The notes under the pieces are model-generated. The model saw only the letters and a list, made by a program, of their open reading frames with translations, searched no databases and was not told where the DNA came from. A program made the position numbers and the translations under genes. This document shows, piece after piece, positions 8,695-17,985 of a stretch of DNA of 36,662 nucleotides (position 1 is its first letter; each line of letters begins with the position of its first letter). Where the stretch lies: contig NZ_JRKN01000030.1 of NCBI RefSeq assembly GCF_000763905.1, positions 1-36,662 of the forward strand. The letters run 5' to 3'. This stretch comes from Paracoccus halophilus. GTDB taxonomy: Bacteria; Pseudomonadota; Alphaproteobacteria; Rhodobacterales; Rhodobacteraceae.

Positions 8695-9507
8695 ATGTTC
8701 AGGAACAAGCTTCGCCAGATCTGGGCCGAAGGAAAACCGGCGCTGAATGGCTGGCTGTCGATCGGCAGCCCCTTCACCGCCGAGATCATGGCCGCGCAGG
8801 GCTATGACAGCGTCAGCATCGATATTCAGCACGGTGCGCTGGATTATGGTTCGCTCCTGCCGATGCTTCAGGCCATGCGGGCATCCGGCGTGACGCCGAT
8901 GGCGCGGGTGCCCTGGCGGGAGCCGGGCATCATCATGAAGGCCCTGGATGCAGGGGCGCAGGGAATCATCTGCCCGATGATCAACTCCGCCGAGGAAGCG
9001 GCAGAATTCGTCAGCTATATGCGCTATCCGCCCCATGGTCAGCGCAGCTTCGGGCCAACGCGCGCGGCCATCGCATATGGCGGCTATGGCGTGCAGGCGA
9101 ATGACGAAGTTCTGGCCCTTGCCATGATCGAAACCGCCCAAGGCGTCGCCAATCTGGATGCCATCTCAGCGACACCCGGGCTGGACGGTATCTATGTCGG
9201 ACCGGCCGATCTGACGCTGGGAACGCAGAACGGTCGTCTGCCGCCGGCATTCGACCGCGAAGAGCCCGAGATGATCGATCTTATCAAACAGGTCGTTGAT
9301 GCCTGCAAGCGCAACGAAATCCGCGCATGTCTGCATTGCGGCACCCCAGCCTACGCAGCCCGCGCCATAGGATGGGGCTTCGATCTGACCACGGTATCGG
9401 GCGATTCCCGTCTGCTGGCGGCGGCGGCTTCGGCCTCGGTCAGGGAATGGCGGGACCTGACCGGAGGTGACGGTGTCTCGGGCGACAGCACGAAAGGGGT
9501 CTACTGA
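8695..9507 (+). CDS. HpcH/HpaI family class II aldolase
   Basis: A 270-aa metal-dependent aldolase of the HpcH/HpaI family. Its members cleave 4-hydroxy-2-keto acids (or 2-keto-3-deoxy sugar acids) to pyruvate and an aldehyde. Visible active-site features are IDIQHG (H46), ARVPW (R71), metal ligands E146 (MIETAQG) and D172 (GPADLTLG). GAGGAG at 8681-8686 sits eight bases before ATG 8695; a TTG six bases upstream is too close to it. The gene overlaps the next by one base (TGATG). Canonical inositol degradation uses the unrelated aldolase IolJ on a phosphorylated substrate, so this gene points to a variant route. Confidence 0.92.
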   Translation: MFRNKLRQIWAEGKPALNGWLSIGSPFTAEIMAAQGYDSVSIDIQHGALDYGSLLPMLQAMRASGVTPMARVPWREPGIIMKALDAGAQGIICPMINSAEEAAEFVSYMRYPPHGQRSFGPTRAAIAYGGYGVQANDEVLALAMIETAQGVANLDAISATPGLDGIYVGPADLTLGTQNGRLPPAFDREEPEMIDLIKQVVDACKRNEIRACLHCGTPAYAARAIGWGFDLTTVSGDSRLLAAAASASVREWRDLTGGDGVSGDSTKGVY

Positions 9508-10475
9508 TGCCGCATCTTCTTGTCGCGGGAAAGCTGCATCCGGCGGGCGAGGCATTGCTGCGCGAACTTTCGGCCAGCGGTGTCAGCCATGACTATGTCA
9601 CCGAGGTAACCGAAGCCTCATATGCGCCGCTCATCGACCGGGCGGATGCGCTGGTGATCCGCACCCAGCCCCTGAGTGCCGCGACCATCGCGCGGGCGCA
9701 GAAGCTGAAGATCGTCTCGCGCCACGGGGTCGGCTATGACGCGGTCGATCTGGAGGCGCTGGACAGGCGCGGCATTGCCCTGACCATCGTGGGCGACGTG
9801 AATTCTGTCTCGGTCGCCGAACACGCGATGATGCAGCTGCTGGCCGGCGCAAAACGGGTGATCCGCGCGGATCGCTCGGTTCGTGAGGTCGGGCAATGGG
9901 GTTGGCGCAACCTGCTGGAGCAGCAGGAAATCAGCGGCAAGCGCCTGCTGATCCTTGGCTATGGGCGCATCGGACGCAATCTGGCGCGCATGGCGGCCGG
10001 CTTTCAGATGGAGGTCCGCGCCTATGATCCCTATCTGGAACGGGCCGGCTGGCCGGATAGTGCGGTTCAGCCGGTATCCCTGACCGATGGGCTGGCATGG
10101 GCGGATTGCATCTCGGTCCATATCCCGCGCGGCGACCGGCCTGCCATCGGCGCGGCCGAAATCGCGCAGATGCGTCGGGGCGTCATCCTTGCCAATACCG
10201 CGCGTGGCGGCGTTGTCGATGAGGTCGCACTGGTCCAGGCGCTGCAATCGGGGCAGGTGGGCGCGGCCGGGGTGGATGTCTTTGACCAGGAGCCCCCGGC
10301 AGCGGACTCACCCCTGATTGGCTGCGACAACGTGATCCTGTCCCCCCATATCGCCGGTCTGACCGAGGAATGCAGCGAAAGGATGGCGATTGCCTCGATC
10401 CGCAATGCGCTGGATTTTCTGGATGGCAGCATCGATCCGCAGATGGTCGTCAATCGCGAGGCGCTGAATGTCTAA
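9507..10475 (+). CDS. D-isomer-specific 2-hydroxyacid dehydrogenase
   Basis: A 322-aa NAD(P)-dependent D-2-hydroxyacid dehydrogenase. The nucleotide-binding loop is GYGRIGRNLA (151-160). The catalytic triad is R233 (TARGGVVDE), E262 (DQEPP) and H281 (SPHIAG). The family reduces 2-keto acids such as glyoxylate, hydroxypyruvate or phosphoglycerate-type substrates, or runs in reverse. Coupled by one-base overlap to the aldolase gene and by eight bases to the next dehydrogenase gene. It may process a 2-keto acid that the aldolase consumes or releases (inference). Confidence 0.92.
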   Translation: MPHLLVAGKLHPAGEALLRELSASGVSHDYVTEVTEASYAPLIDRADALVIRTQPLSAATIARAQKLKIVSRHGVGYDAVDLEALDRRGIALTIVGDVNSVSVAEHAMMQLLAGAKRVIRADRSVREVGQWGWRNLLEQQEISGKRLLILGYGRIGRNLARMAAGFQMEVRAYDPYLERAGWPDSAVQPVSLTDGLAWADCISVHIPRGDRPAIGAAEIAQMRRGVILANTARGGVVDEVALVQALQSGQVGAAGVDVFDQEPPAADSPLIGCDNVILSPHIAGLTEECSERMAIASIRNALDFLDGSIDPQMVVNREALNV

Positions 10476-11589
10476 ACCCAGGTTGAATATCGGGCTGATC
10501 GGTAGCGGCTTCATGGGCAAGACCCATGTCTTCGGCTTTGCCTCTGCGCCGCGGGTCTTCGATCTGCCGTATGAGCCGGTGCTGCATACGGTGGCGGATG
10601 CCAGCGATGAAATGGCCTCGCGCGCAGCGGCGGCGCTTGGCTTTGCCAATGCCACCTCGGACTGGCGGCGCATGATCGAGGACCCTACTATCGACGTGAT
10701 CGACATTACCGCGCCCAATGCGCTGCACAAGGAGATGGCGCTGGCCGCCATCGCAGCGGGCAAGCATGTCTATTGCGAAAAACCGCTGGCGCCGCTGGCC
10801 AGCGATGCGCGCGACATGGCCGATGCCGCCGAAGCGGCCGGCATCAGAACGCAGGTCGGGTTCAACTATCTCTGCAATCCGATGATTGCCCTTGCGCGCG
10901 ACATGATCGAGGCTGGCGAGTTGGGCGAAATCCGCGGCTATCGCGGCCTGCATGCCGAGGATTACATGGCCGACGCGAAAGGCCCGTGGACCTTCCGCCA
11001 TGATCCCGCGGGCGGCGGGGCGCTGGCCGATATCGGCAGCCACGCGCTGGCCACAGCGGAATATCTGCTGGGACCGATTGTCGAGGTCATGGGCGATTGT
11101 GTCACGCTGATCGACCGGCGCCCCGATGACAAGGGCGGCATGCGCGCGGTCGCGGTGGACGATGTCGGTCGTGCCTTTCTGCGGTTCGAAAACGGCGCTC
11201 AGGGCTCTATCGAGGGCAACTGGATCGCCACCGGCCGCAAGATGCAGCATGATTTCGAGGTCTATGGCACGAAAGGTGCGCTGTCCTTCAGCCAGGAACG
11301 CTTTAACGAACTGCATTTCTACAGCACAGCCGACCGAACCGGGCATCGTGGTTTTCGCCGTATCGAGGCGGCACCGGATCACCCGCCCTATGGCAGTTTC
11401 TGCGTCGCGCCGGGCCATCAGCTGGGCTTCAACGATCTGAAGGCCATCGAGGTCGCGGGCTATCTGCGCGCCATCGCAGGCGAGATCCCCGAGCCGTTCA
11501 ATTTCCGCAAGGGCCTGGGGATTCAGACGCTGGTCGAGACGATCCAGAAATCCTCGTCCCAGAGGCAATGGCTGGGCGTGCCACGCTGA
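10468..11589 (+). CDS. Gfo/Idh/MocA dehydrogenase, scyllo-inositol/L-glucose dehydrogenase-like
   Basis: A 373-aa Gfo/Idh protein. It has GSGFMGKTH (12-20), EKP with K105, and LADIGSH giving D188 and H192. The GFMGK-type N-terminus, the EDYMAD segment (164-169) and the C-terminal QERFNEL segment resemble the subfamily that includes levoglucosan dehydrogenase and Paracoccus LgdA (scyllo-inositol/L-glucose dehydrogenase), as I recall those sequences. A role in oxidising another inositol isomer or a related sugar is therefore likely but unproven. Last gene of the iolG operon, followed by a strong intrinsic terminator. Confidence 0.88.
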   Translation: MSKPRLNIGLIGSGFMGKTHVFGFASAPRVFDLPYEPVLHTVADASDEMASRAAAALGFANATSDWRRMIEDPTIDVIDITAPNALHKEMALAAIAAGKHVYCEKPLAPLASDARDMADAAEAAGIRTQVGFNYLCNPMIALARDMIEAGELGEIRGYRGLHAEDYMADAKGPWTFRHDPAGGGALADIGSHALATAEYLLGPIVEVMGDCVTLIDRRPDDKGGMRAVAVDDVGRAFLRFENGAQGSIEGNWIATGRKMQHDFEVYGTKGALSFSQERFNELHFYSTADRTGHRGFRRIEAAPDHPPYGSFCVAPGHQLGFNDLKAIEVAGYLRAIAGEIPEPFNFRKGLGIQTLVETIQKSSSQRQWLGVPR

Positions 11590-11631
11590 CGTTCTCAATA
11601 TGAACGAAGGGTCCCCTCCCACCCTTCTGCG

Positions 11632-11668
11632 ATGATGCCCGGCTTCCTTCCCGCCGGGCATCATTTTT
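11632..11668 (+). terminator. Intrinsic terminator after the iolG operon
   Basis: A perfect 12-bp stem, ATGATGCCCGGC (11632-11643) pairing with GCCGGGCATCAT (11653-11664), with a nine-base loop and a run of T ending at 11668. It separates the iolG operon from the regulator gene, which therefore needs its own promoter. Confidence 0.92.
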
Positions 11669-11703
11669 GTCGAATTCGAAGCTGAAACGCAGGCTTGGTG
11701 AGT

Positions 11704-11719
11704 TGCAATATTTGTTGCA
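11704..11719. promoter_or_regulatory. RpiR-type operator before the regulator gene
   Basis: TGCAA-N6-TTGCA lies 25 bp before the regulator start codon, matching the motif at iolD/iolG (6205-6220) and at the ABC importer (16568-16583). Autoregulation is inferred. Confidence 0.7.
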
Positions 11720-11744
11720 GAGTATACGCCGGAGGATCCCAGAA

Positions 11745-12617
11745 ATGAACGACATGACACCGCCGAAAGATTATGAGGATCTGATACGGCTGATCCATGA
11801 CCGGCATGACGGCATGAGCAAGACCTATCAGCGGATTTCGGTCTTTCTGACCCAGAACCCGAATGATGTGGCCGTTCATTCCGTGAATGCCATTGCCGAA
11901 CGCTGTGGCATCCATGCCTCCAGCTTCGTGCGGTTCGCGCAATCCTTGGGTTACAAAGGCTTCAAGGAATTGCAGGCCCTGTTCCAGAAGCGCCTGTCCA
12001 CCGCCGCGCCGGGGTTCGAGGCGCGGATCAAGGCGCTGGAAACCGAATTGCAGGATTCCCCGGACAGGTCCGAGGTCGGGTTCCTGCGCGACCTGGTGGT
12101 GCGCGATATCGCCTCGCTGCAATCCCTGCTGGAAGATATCAACGGCGCCGATCTTGCAGCCGCAGCGGAATTGCTGACAAAGGCCGAAAATATCTACCTT
12201 CTGGGCCAGCTTCGGTCGGCCCCGGTGGTCGAGCTTCTGCGCTATGTACTGACGATGCTGGGCAAGCGCTGCGTCTTGCTGGATAGCGGCGGCGGCCTGG
12301 CGACACATATGGCCCGCGCCATCGGGAAACGGGATGTGCTGCTGGCCGTGTCGTTCCGGTTCTATGCCAATGAGGTGGTGAACATCGTCGAACAGGCGGG
12401 ACGCAACGGCACCGACATCATCGCCATTTCGGACAGCACCTTGTCGCCTCTGGCGAAATGGGCTCGGGTGCTGTTCCCTGTGCCCGAACATGACTATACC
12501 TTTTCGCGTTCCCTCGCGGCCCCGATGTGCCTGGCGCAGGCGCTGGTCGTGGCCGTCGCGTCGCGGGTGCAGGACGGCAATCAGGCGCCACGGATCCCGA
12601 CCGTCACCGGCACCTGA
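11745..12617 (+). CDS. MurR/RpiR family transcriptional regulator of the inositol genes
   Basis: A 290-aa protein with an N-terminal RpiR-type helix-turn-helix (about residues 1-80; SVNAIAERCGIHASSFVRFAQSLGYKGFKEL region) and a C-terminal SIS sugar-isomerase-fold domain (about 120-270), which in this family senses phosphosugars or inositol metabolites. GGAGGA (11731-11736) sits eight bases before ATG 11745; the longer frame upstream crosses the operator and is unlikely. The gene lies between the catabolic operon and the convergent ABC importer, and the same inverted repeat precedes all three units. It is probably the IolR-equivalent; inducer and sign of regulation are unknown. Confidence 0.92.
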   Translation: MNDMTPPKDYEDLIRLIHDRHDGMSKTYQRISVFLTQNPNDVAVHSVNAIAERCGIHASSFVRFAQSLGYKGFKELQALFQKRLSTAAPGFEARIKALETELQDSPDRSEVGFLRDLVVRDIASLQSLLEDINGADLAAAAELLTKAENIYLLGQLRSAPVVELLRYVLTMLGKRCVLLDSGGGLATHMARAIGKRDVLLAVSFRFYANEVVNIVEQAGRNGTDIIAISDSTLSPLAKWARVLFPVPEHDYTFSRSLAAPMCLAQALVVAVASRVQDGNQAPRIPTVTGT

Positions 12618-12623
12618 ACGATG

Positions 12624-12657
12624 AAGCGCCCCCAAAGCCCAAGCTTTGGGGGCGCTT
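12624..12657. terminator. Terminator hairpin between convergent rpiR and permease genes
   Basis: A perfect 14-bp inverted repeat, AAGCGCCCCCAAAG (12624-12637) with CTTTGGGGGCGCTT (12644-12657), and a six-base loop. There is no long T-run on either side. Its place between convergent genes suggests a bidirectional transcription stop. Confidence 0.75.
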
Positions 12658-12677
12658 AGGTCAGACTTTCAGGATGC

Positions 12678-13694
12678 TCAGGCGGCCTTGCTGCGCGCCT
12701 TCTGGCGATAGACATCCGCGACCACGGCGGCCACGATGATCGCGCCTTTCACGATCTCCTGATAATAGGCATCGACCCGCAGGAAGGTGAAACCGGACAT
12801 CATCAGGCCAAGGATGAGTGTTCCGATAACCGTACCAAAGATGCGCCCGCGCCCGCCCGCCAGCGACGTGCCGCCAATCACCGCCGCAGCAATGGCGTCA
12901 AGTTCGTACATCATGCCCATGCCTGCTTGCGCAGTCTCGGCCCGTGCGGCGGTGACGATGCCGGCAAGACCGGCCAGAAGCCCGGCAATGGCATAGACCT
13001 TGACCAGATGACCCTGCACATTGATCCCCGACACGCGCGCCGCCTGCGGGTTGGCCCCGATGGCATAGGTGAACTTGCCATAGCGGGTATATTTCAGAAG
13101 TATGTGAAAGATGACGGCCATGCCCAGGAAGATGAACACGGGAACGGCGCCGTCCCCAAGCGCCCCGAAGCTTTCGGTCGGAAAACTGATCGGCTGCCCC
13201 TTGGTATACCATTTAGCGACACCGCGCGCGGCCACCATCATCCCCAGGGTCGCAATAAAGGGCGGTATCCCGGTTCGCGCGATCAACTGGCCATTTATCA
13301 GACCCGCCAGCAGGCCGACACCAAGCCCGATCAACAGCGGCACGACGACCGGCAGGCCCGTCAAGGCGGGATAAACCGCGCGGTCATAGCCTTCGGCCTG
13401 TGCGAAACTCATCGCGACCATTGCCGTCATCGCGACGACCGATCCCGAACTCAGGTCGATGCCGCCGGTGATGATGACCTGCGTGACCCCAATGGCGATG
13501 ATCCCGATGACCGAGACCTGAAGGATCATGATCGTCAGCCGCTGCGGATTCATCAGGAAGCTTTGACCCTGCGTGATCCAGCCAAGCACCTCAAAGACCA
13601 AAGCCACGCCTATGAGTACCAGCAGAATGCTGAGATCGCCCGGGATCCGAAACGATCTTTTCTTTTCGATGGGTTCTATCTGAACGTTTTCCAT
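12678..13694 (-). CDS. Inositol/ribose-type ABC transporter permease (IatP-like)
   Basis: A 338-aa inner-membrane permease of the CUT2 (ribose/inositol, BPD_transp_2) family, predominantly hydrophobic with about eight to ten membrane spans after a short charged N-terminus. It contains the family segments [12 protein letters not shown] (about 77-88) and [14 protein letters not shown]. As a dimer it would form the channel for the binding protein at 15405 and the ATPase at 13733. The order binding protein, ATPase, permease matches the Caulobacter ibpA-iatA-iatP inositol importer, and the inositol genes next door support that substrate. Last gene of its operon. Confidence 0.92.
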   Translation of the reverse strand: MENVQIEPIEKKRSFRIPGDLSILLVLIGVALVFEVLGWITQGQSFLMNPQRLTIMILQVSVIGIIAIGVTQVIITGGIDLSSGSVVAMTAMVAMSFAQAEGYDRAVYPALTGLPVVVPLLIGLGVGLLAGLINGQLIARTGIPPFIATLGMMVAARGVAKWYTKGQPISFPTESFGALGDGAVPVFIFLGMAVIFHILLKYTRYGKFTYAIGANPQAARVSGINVQGHLVKVYAIAGLLAGLAGIVTAARAETAQAGMGMMYELDAIAAAVIGGTSLAGGRGRIFGTVIGTLILGLMMSGFTFLRVDAYYQEIVKGAIIVAAVVADVYRQKARSKAA

Positions 13695-13732
13695 TGGTTG
13701 TTCCTTCCCGGCACCGGCGGTGCCCCGCGGCC

Positions 13733-15268
13733 CTATCGCGCCGCCAGTTCCATGATTTTCACCTGATCGGCCTCGTTTCGGTTAAGGATCCCGGTCATAT
13801 GCCCCTCGTGCATGACCATGATCCGATCCGACATGCCCAGTACCTCGGGCAGTTCGGAGGAGATCATGATGACCGCCACCCCCTCACCCGCGAGGCGGGA
13901 AATCAGCCGGTGGATTTCGGCCTTGGCACCGACATCGATGCCGCGTGTCGGCTCATCCAGGATCAGGATACGCGGCTTGGTCAGCAGCCAGCGCGCGATC
14001 AGCACCTTCTGCTGGTTGCCGCCTGACAGGTTCTCGATCCGCTCTTGCATATTCGGGGTCTTGACCCGCAATGCCTCACGCATCTCCTCGCATTGCCGGC
14101 TGACCTCGCCCTGTTCGACAAAACCCATGCGGACATTCTTTTCCTGCAGCATGGCGATCTGCATGTTCTCAAGGATCGAGAGCGGCAGGAAACAGCCCGT
14201 GTCCTTGCGATCCTCGGTCAGGAACGCCATGCCATGCTTCATGGCATCTGCGGGCGAGGCGATCCTTACTTCCTGCCCGTCGATGCGGACCCTGCCTGAG
14301 GTCGCTGGCGTCACACCGAACAGCGCCTCGGCCACATTCGAGCGCCCCGAACCGACCAGCCCGGCCAGTCCCAGGATCTCGCCCTTGCGCAGATCGAAGC
14401 TGATGTCATGGAAAGTCCCCTCAAGCGTCAGTCCTTCGACCGACAGGATCGTGTCGGTGATCTCGGCCTCTTCCTTGGGGAACATATCGGTGATTTCGCG
14501 TCCGACCATCATGCGGATGATGTCATCGCGGGTCACCTCGCTACTGGCATGGGTGCCGACATACTTGCCATCCCGGAACACCGAGAACTCGTCGGCGATC
14601 TCAAAGAGCTCGTTCATCTTGTGGGTGATATAGACGATTCCGATGCCGCGCGTTTTCAGATCGCGAATGATCTCGAACAGATGCTCGACTTCGGTTTCGG
14701 TCAGCGCCGAGGTCGGCTCATCCATGATCAGAACGTCGGATTCATAGCTGACGGCCTTGGCGATCTCGACCATCTGCCGCTGGGCGACTGTCAGGAAACG
14801 CACCTCGGACAGCGGATCGATGCGGATATTGAGGCGATCGAATAACTCTTGCGTCTTGCGGGCCATCTCGGCGTGATTGATGATGCCCATCCGGTTGATC
14901 GGCTCGCGCCGGATCCAGATATTTTCCGCCACCGTCATGAAGGGCATCAGCGCAAGTTCCTGATGGATCATGGCAATGCCGCGTTCCAGCGCATCGAGCG
15001 GACCGTTCAGCCGGACCTTTTCCCCCCTTAGGAAGATCTCGCCCTTGTTCGGCGTATAGATCCCCGCGATGATCTTCATCAGCGTGGACTTGCCGGCGCC
15101 ATTCTCGCCCATCAGCGCGTGGACCGTGCCGCGACGAAGGCTGAATCGAACATCGTCCAGTGCCACGACGCCGGGGAATTCCTTGCGGATGCCTTCGATT
15201 CTTAGAAGTTCATCGCCGGGCTTTCCCTTGTAGCGTTCGATCGCCGCCCGCGTCTTTTCGGATATCAT
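13733..15268 (-). CDS. Sugar/inositol ABC transporter ATP-binding protein (IatA-like)
   Basis: A tandem ATPase of about 511 aa typical of CUT2 importers. The first half has an intact Walker [10 protein letters not shown] (55-63), and Walker B ending MDEP (183-186). The second half has a degenerate P-loop, GLVGSGRSN (304-312), with signature LSGGNQQ (415-421) and LDEP (438-441). The degenerate second Walker A is normal for RbsA-type proteins. Numbering is from the upstream ATG; two ATGs are adjacent (15271 and 15268), and the second is better spaced from GGGGAGG. It energises uptake through the permease 38 bp downstream. Confidence 0.93.
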   Translation of the reverse strand: MISEKTRAAIERYKGKPGDELLRIEGIRKEFPGVVALDDVRFSLRRGTVHALMGENGAGKSTLMKIIAGIYTPNKGEIFLRGEKVRLNGPLDALERGIAMIHQELALMPFMTVAENIWIRREPINRMGIINHAEMARKTQELFDRLNIRIDPLSEVRFLTVAQRQMVEIAKAVSYESDVLIMDEPTSALTETEVEHLFEIIRDLKTRGIGIVYITHKMNELFEIADEFSVFRDGKYVGTHASSEVTRDDIIRMMVGREITDMFPKEEAEITDTILSVEGLTLEGTFHDISFDLRKGEILGLAGLVGSGRSNVAEALFGVTPATSGRVRIDGQEVRIASPADAMKHGMAFLTEDRKDTGCFLPLSILENMQIAMLQEKNVRMGFVEQGEVSRQCEEMREALRVKTPNMQERIENLSGGNQQKVLIARWLLTKPRILILDEPTRGIDVGAKAEIHRLISRLAGEGVAVIMISSELPEVLGMSDRIMVMHEGHMTGILNRNEADQVKIMELAAR

Positions 15269-15375
15269 CATGACCTCCCCACTGATTTATCCGCCATGTT
15301 TCAGCGCGCCGATCGCTGGAAACGTGATGCCGCAGTTGCAGCTGACGTCGTCCGAAACCGATCAGAGCGGATGTT

Positions 15376-15397
15376 GAGGGGGCTGCCGCGCCCCCTC
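15376..15397 (-). terminator. Stem-loop between binding-protein and ATPase genes
   Basis: GAGGGGGC and GCCCCCTC form an 8-bp perfect stem with a six-base loop directly after the binding-protein stop codon. There is no T-run, so it is more likely an RNA-stabilising or attenuating hairpin. Such hairpins commonly let the binding protein be made in excess over the membrane subunits. Confidence 0.6.
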
Positions 15398-15404
15398 GGC
15401 CTCA

Positions 15405-16331
15405 TCAGTTCTTGGCCTTGTATTCCGCAAGGTTCTCGGGCGTGACCAATTCGAAGGGAACCGCCACGCGCTGCTCGAAAGCTTCGCCGCGGGCAATCTT
15501 GAGAACTGTTTCCAGGGCGCCCTGGCCCTGCCCGATCGCGGACTGATAGACGGTGACATCCAGATCGCCCGCTTCCATGGCATAGAGGGCATCCTGTGTC
15601 GCATCGACGCCCGATACGACGACATCATCCATCGACACGCCAGCCGATTTCAGCGCCTGAATTGCACCAAGCGCCATTTCGTCATTGTTCGAGATGACGG
15701 CGTCGGGCTGCATCCCCGAGGTGATCCAGTTGGTCATCAGATCCAGGGCGGGCGTGCGCATCCAGTCCGCGGTTTGCTGATCGAGAACCTCGATGCCGCT
15801 GCATGCCTCGCTTGCCAGGACCTCTTCCGTGGCCTTGGTGCGGCCACGCTGACCAGTGGTTCCAAGCTGGCCCAGCAGGATCACGGCAGAGCCTTCGCCG
15901 CCCAGCAATTCGCAGACGGCCTCGGTCTCCAGCCGGCCGGCCTGCTCTTCGTCAGAGCCGACCCAGGCCTGATTTGCCGGAAATTCATCCATATTGGCGG
16001 GCAGCATGTTGACGAAGACCAGCGGAACACCCGCTTCTTCAGCGATTTTCGACATGGCGCGACCGGAATCGGCATCGACCAGCATCGTGATGATGCCATC
16101 AACGCCAGAAGCTGCAAAATTCTCGATCTGCGACTGCTGCCGCGTGATGTCGCCCTGCGCGTCTTCCATCTGCACTTCCACGCCCAACTCGTCCGCATGA
16201 CGCTGGATGTTGTGGCGCAGAACGGTCAGGAAGTTATCGTCGAACAGCGACATCGCGACGCCGATCTTCTCGGCATTTGCAGAACCTGCCATCAGCGTAC
16301 ATACTGCGGCAGCGGTCAGGATCATTTTCAT
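15405..16331 (-). CDS. Periplasmic inositol/sugar-binding protein (IbpA-like)
   Basis: A 308-aa substrate-binding protein of the ribose/inositol (peripla_BP_4) family. A Sec signal peptide ends at SANA (residue 20), leaving a mature protein starting EKIGVAMS. The body has the two-lobed family pattern with VDGIITMLVDADSG, VSNNDEMALGAIQAL-like (here ISNNDEMALGAIQAL) and VSGVDATQDAL. GGAGG lies seven bases before the ATG. First gene of the importer operon, with a leader of roughly 230 nt back to the operator at 16568. Myo-inositol is the likely ligand because of the neighbouring iol genes; this is not proved by sequence. Confidence 0.92.
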   Translation of the reverse strand: MKMILTAAAVCTLMAGSANAEKIGVAMSLFDDNFLTVLRHNIQRHADELGVEVQMEDAQGDITRQQSQIENFAASGVDGIITMLVDADSGRAMSKIAEEAGVPLVFVNMLPANMDEFPANQAWVGSDEEQAGRLETEAVCELLGGEGSAVILLGQLGTTGQRGRTKATEEVLASEACSGIEVLDQQTADWMRTPALDLMTNWITSGMQPDAVISNNDEMALGAIQALKSAGVSMDDVVVSGVDATQDALYAMEAGDLDVTVYQSAIGQGQGALETVLKIARGEAFEQRVAVPFELVTPENLAEYKAKN

Positions 16332-16567
16332 CTATATTCCTCCAGTGGACCCATGCCGACCGGGCGGAGCGCAGGCATCGTTTCTCCGGACGGGAAACGC
16401 AACATGGCGCCCCGCCTGCCTTTCCAAAGCAGAGGTATCCTCCCGCGCCGGCCAACCGGCATTTGCTGAATGGCGCATCCGCAAGCGGATATGCCGGCTC
16501 TCTCCCAAGGCGCGGACCGAATCTACCGGGCACCTTCGTAGCATTCATAGCAACAGTCCGAACGAAC

Positions 16568-16583
16568 TGCAATAAAAATTGCA
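16568..16583. promoter_or_regulatory. RpiR-type operator upstream of the ABC importer
   Basis: TGCAA-N6-TTGCA in an AT-rich patch, the same inverted repeat as at 6205 and 11704. It lies 237 bp from the ibpA start codon, so the transcript probably has a long leader. The 16332-16567 interval shows no gene that I can support. Confidence 0.7.
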
Positions 16584-16673
16584 TTTTAGTGTTTGACGCA
16601 ATTTTATGCTCTTGTGTGTAATGCTGCCCTACCCACTGTATTACGAGGTAGCGGGTTTGATGATGATGGGTTG

Positions 16674-16832
16674 CCGCGCGAACGGCGGGTCTGGGCGGCG
16701 TTCTTCGGGATGGACCTGCTGAACAACGTCATCCCGTTTTCGCTGATCGTCTGGGGACGGCAGCATATCGCCTCGGGCGTGGCATCGATCCTGAACGCCA
16801 AGACGCCGTTGTTCACCGTCCTCGTCGCCCAT
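16674..16832 (+). pseudogene. EamA/DMT-family transporter fragment
   Basis: An internal piece of a drug/metabolite transporter. About 50 codons read like an EamA domain (AAFFGM, LLNNVIPFSLIVWG, HIASGVASILNA, TPLFTVLVAH). Both ends are missing: no initiation region, and after the LVAH segment the frame runs into unrelated sequence before a stop at 17009. No functional product is expected. It is the first of several gene fragments in 16.6-18.6 kb. Confidence 0.7.
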
Positions 16833-17049
16833 GATCCGAACTGGCGCGCCACGGGGGTCCGCAACGCAAACGCGGCAGCGAGGTCTGTCTATTGCCGGGA
16901 GGGTGACGGGCCCCATTGCTCGCCCAAAAGACCGCCGCGGGCGCGCCGAAGGATCACGGCTTTCTTCGGCCGCAACGCCGTTCGCAACCCATTCATGAAA
17001 CCGCGCTAGCCTGTACGCGATCTGCAACACGCAACGCGCGGGGGCGCAG

Positions 17050-17985
17050 ATGAAGCTTGTCGTCTGGAACATGGAATGGCTCAACGACCTCGTCGACAGC
17101 GAGGCAGGCGCGCTCAAACCCGGCGACAGGAACGTCCGCGGCCCCCGGCTGCCGTGGAAAAACGAAGGCCCCAGCGTCGCCGAACGCATCGCACTCCTGC
17201 GCGAGGAGCTCACCGATCTCGACCCGGACATCCTCCTGATCATCGAAGGCCCCGACCGGACAGCGGATATGGAGATCCTGATGGCATCCATATCCGAAGT
17301 CCGATGGTTCACCCATATCCAGCGTTCGCGGTTTCCCTCCAGCCCCGACAACCCGCGACTGAGCACCTCGACCCAATGCGTCGGCATCGCCGTCCGAACG
17401 GACCGCGGCACTTTCGCGGACACGCACCTGACCATCAACGATGTCGAGGACCCGGCGGCCGGGCTTGTCCACAGGGCGACAGAGCCATTCTTTCTGGATC
17501 GCGGCGCCGACCGGGTGCCCGAATGGTTCCGCTATGAGCGCCGCCCGCTCTGGGTCACGGTTCACCCGGCGGAAGGCTCGGATTTCAACATCATGGGCGT
17601 GCATCTGAAGTCGAAGGGCATTTTCGGTGCCTATGAGTGGTCGCGCTGGTGGCAACTGGCCGATGCCAACTGCATGCGCCTTCTTGCGCAATGCCGCCAC
17701 ATGCGTGAGGCGTTTCTGGAGGTCTATCTCTCCGATCCTGCGGCGCTCCCGCTGATCGTGGCGGGCGACATCAACGATGCCGTTGTCCCAATTGCCGAGG
17801 ATCTTCAGGTTCGTTTCTTCGGCGCGGGCGTCCAGCAGCGCGCCGATCTCTCCGTCCAGCACCTCCCATGCGGTGGGCAGATCCTGAAACAGGAAGGGCA
17901 GACCCAGCAGGCCCATCTCGGGAACCATCTGGCTGGTTGTGCCCTGGCTGCTGGCGGTGACCTGAATGACGCCGGCCGAGGCTGA
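17050..17985 (+). pseudogene. Endonuclease/exonuclease/phosphatase-family gene, 3' truncated
   Basis: The N-terminal 240 or so codons belong to the endonuclease/exonuclease/phosphatase superfamily: VVWNMEWLND at 4-13, IIEGPD at about 64-69, GVHLKSKG, and VAGDIND near 17761-17778, which should hold the catalytic Asp/Asn pair. At about 17776-17783 the frame abruptly becomes the antisense of a truncated dctP, so the last 68 or so codons are not native and the C-terminal catalytic region is lost. It is preceded by GGGGGC. Truncated by rearrangement and probably inactive. Confidence 0.8.

Noticed and set aside
6421..9141. A 906-codon open frame on the minus strand opposite iolG and the aldehyde dehydrogenase
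   Set aside because: It is antisense to clear genes, has no family motifs, and is His/Arg/Gly-rich as expected from the complementary strand of high-GC coding DNA.
16993..17775. C-terminal extension of the dctP open frame
   Set aside because: It is the antisense of the EEP gene; homology to DctP stops at about residue 144.
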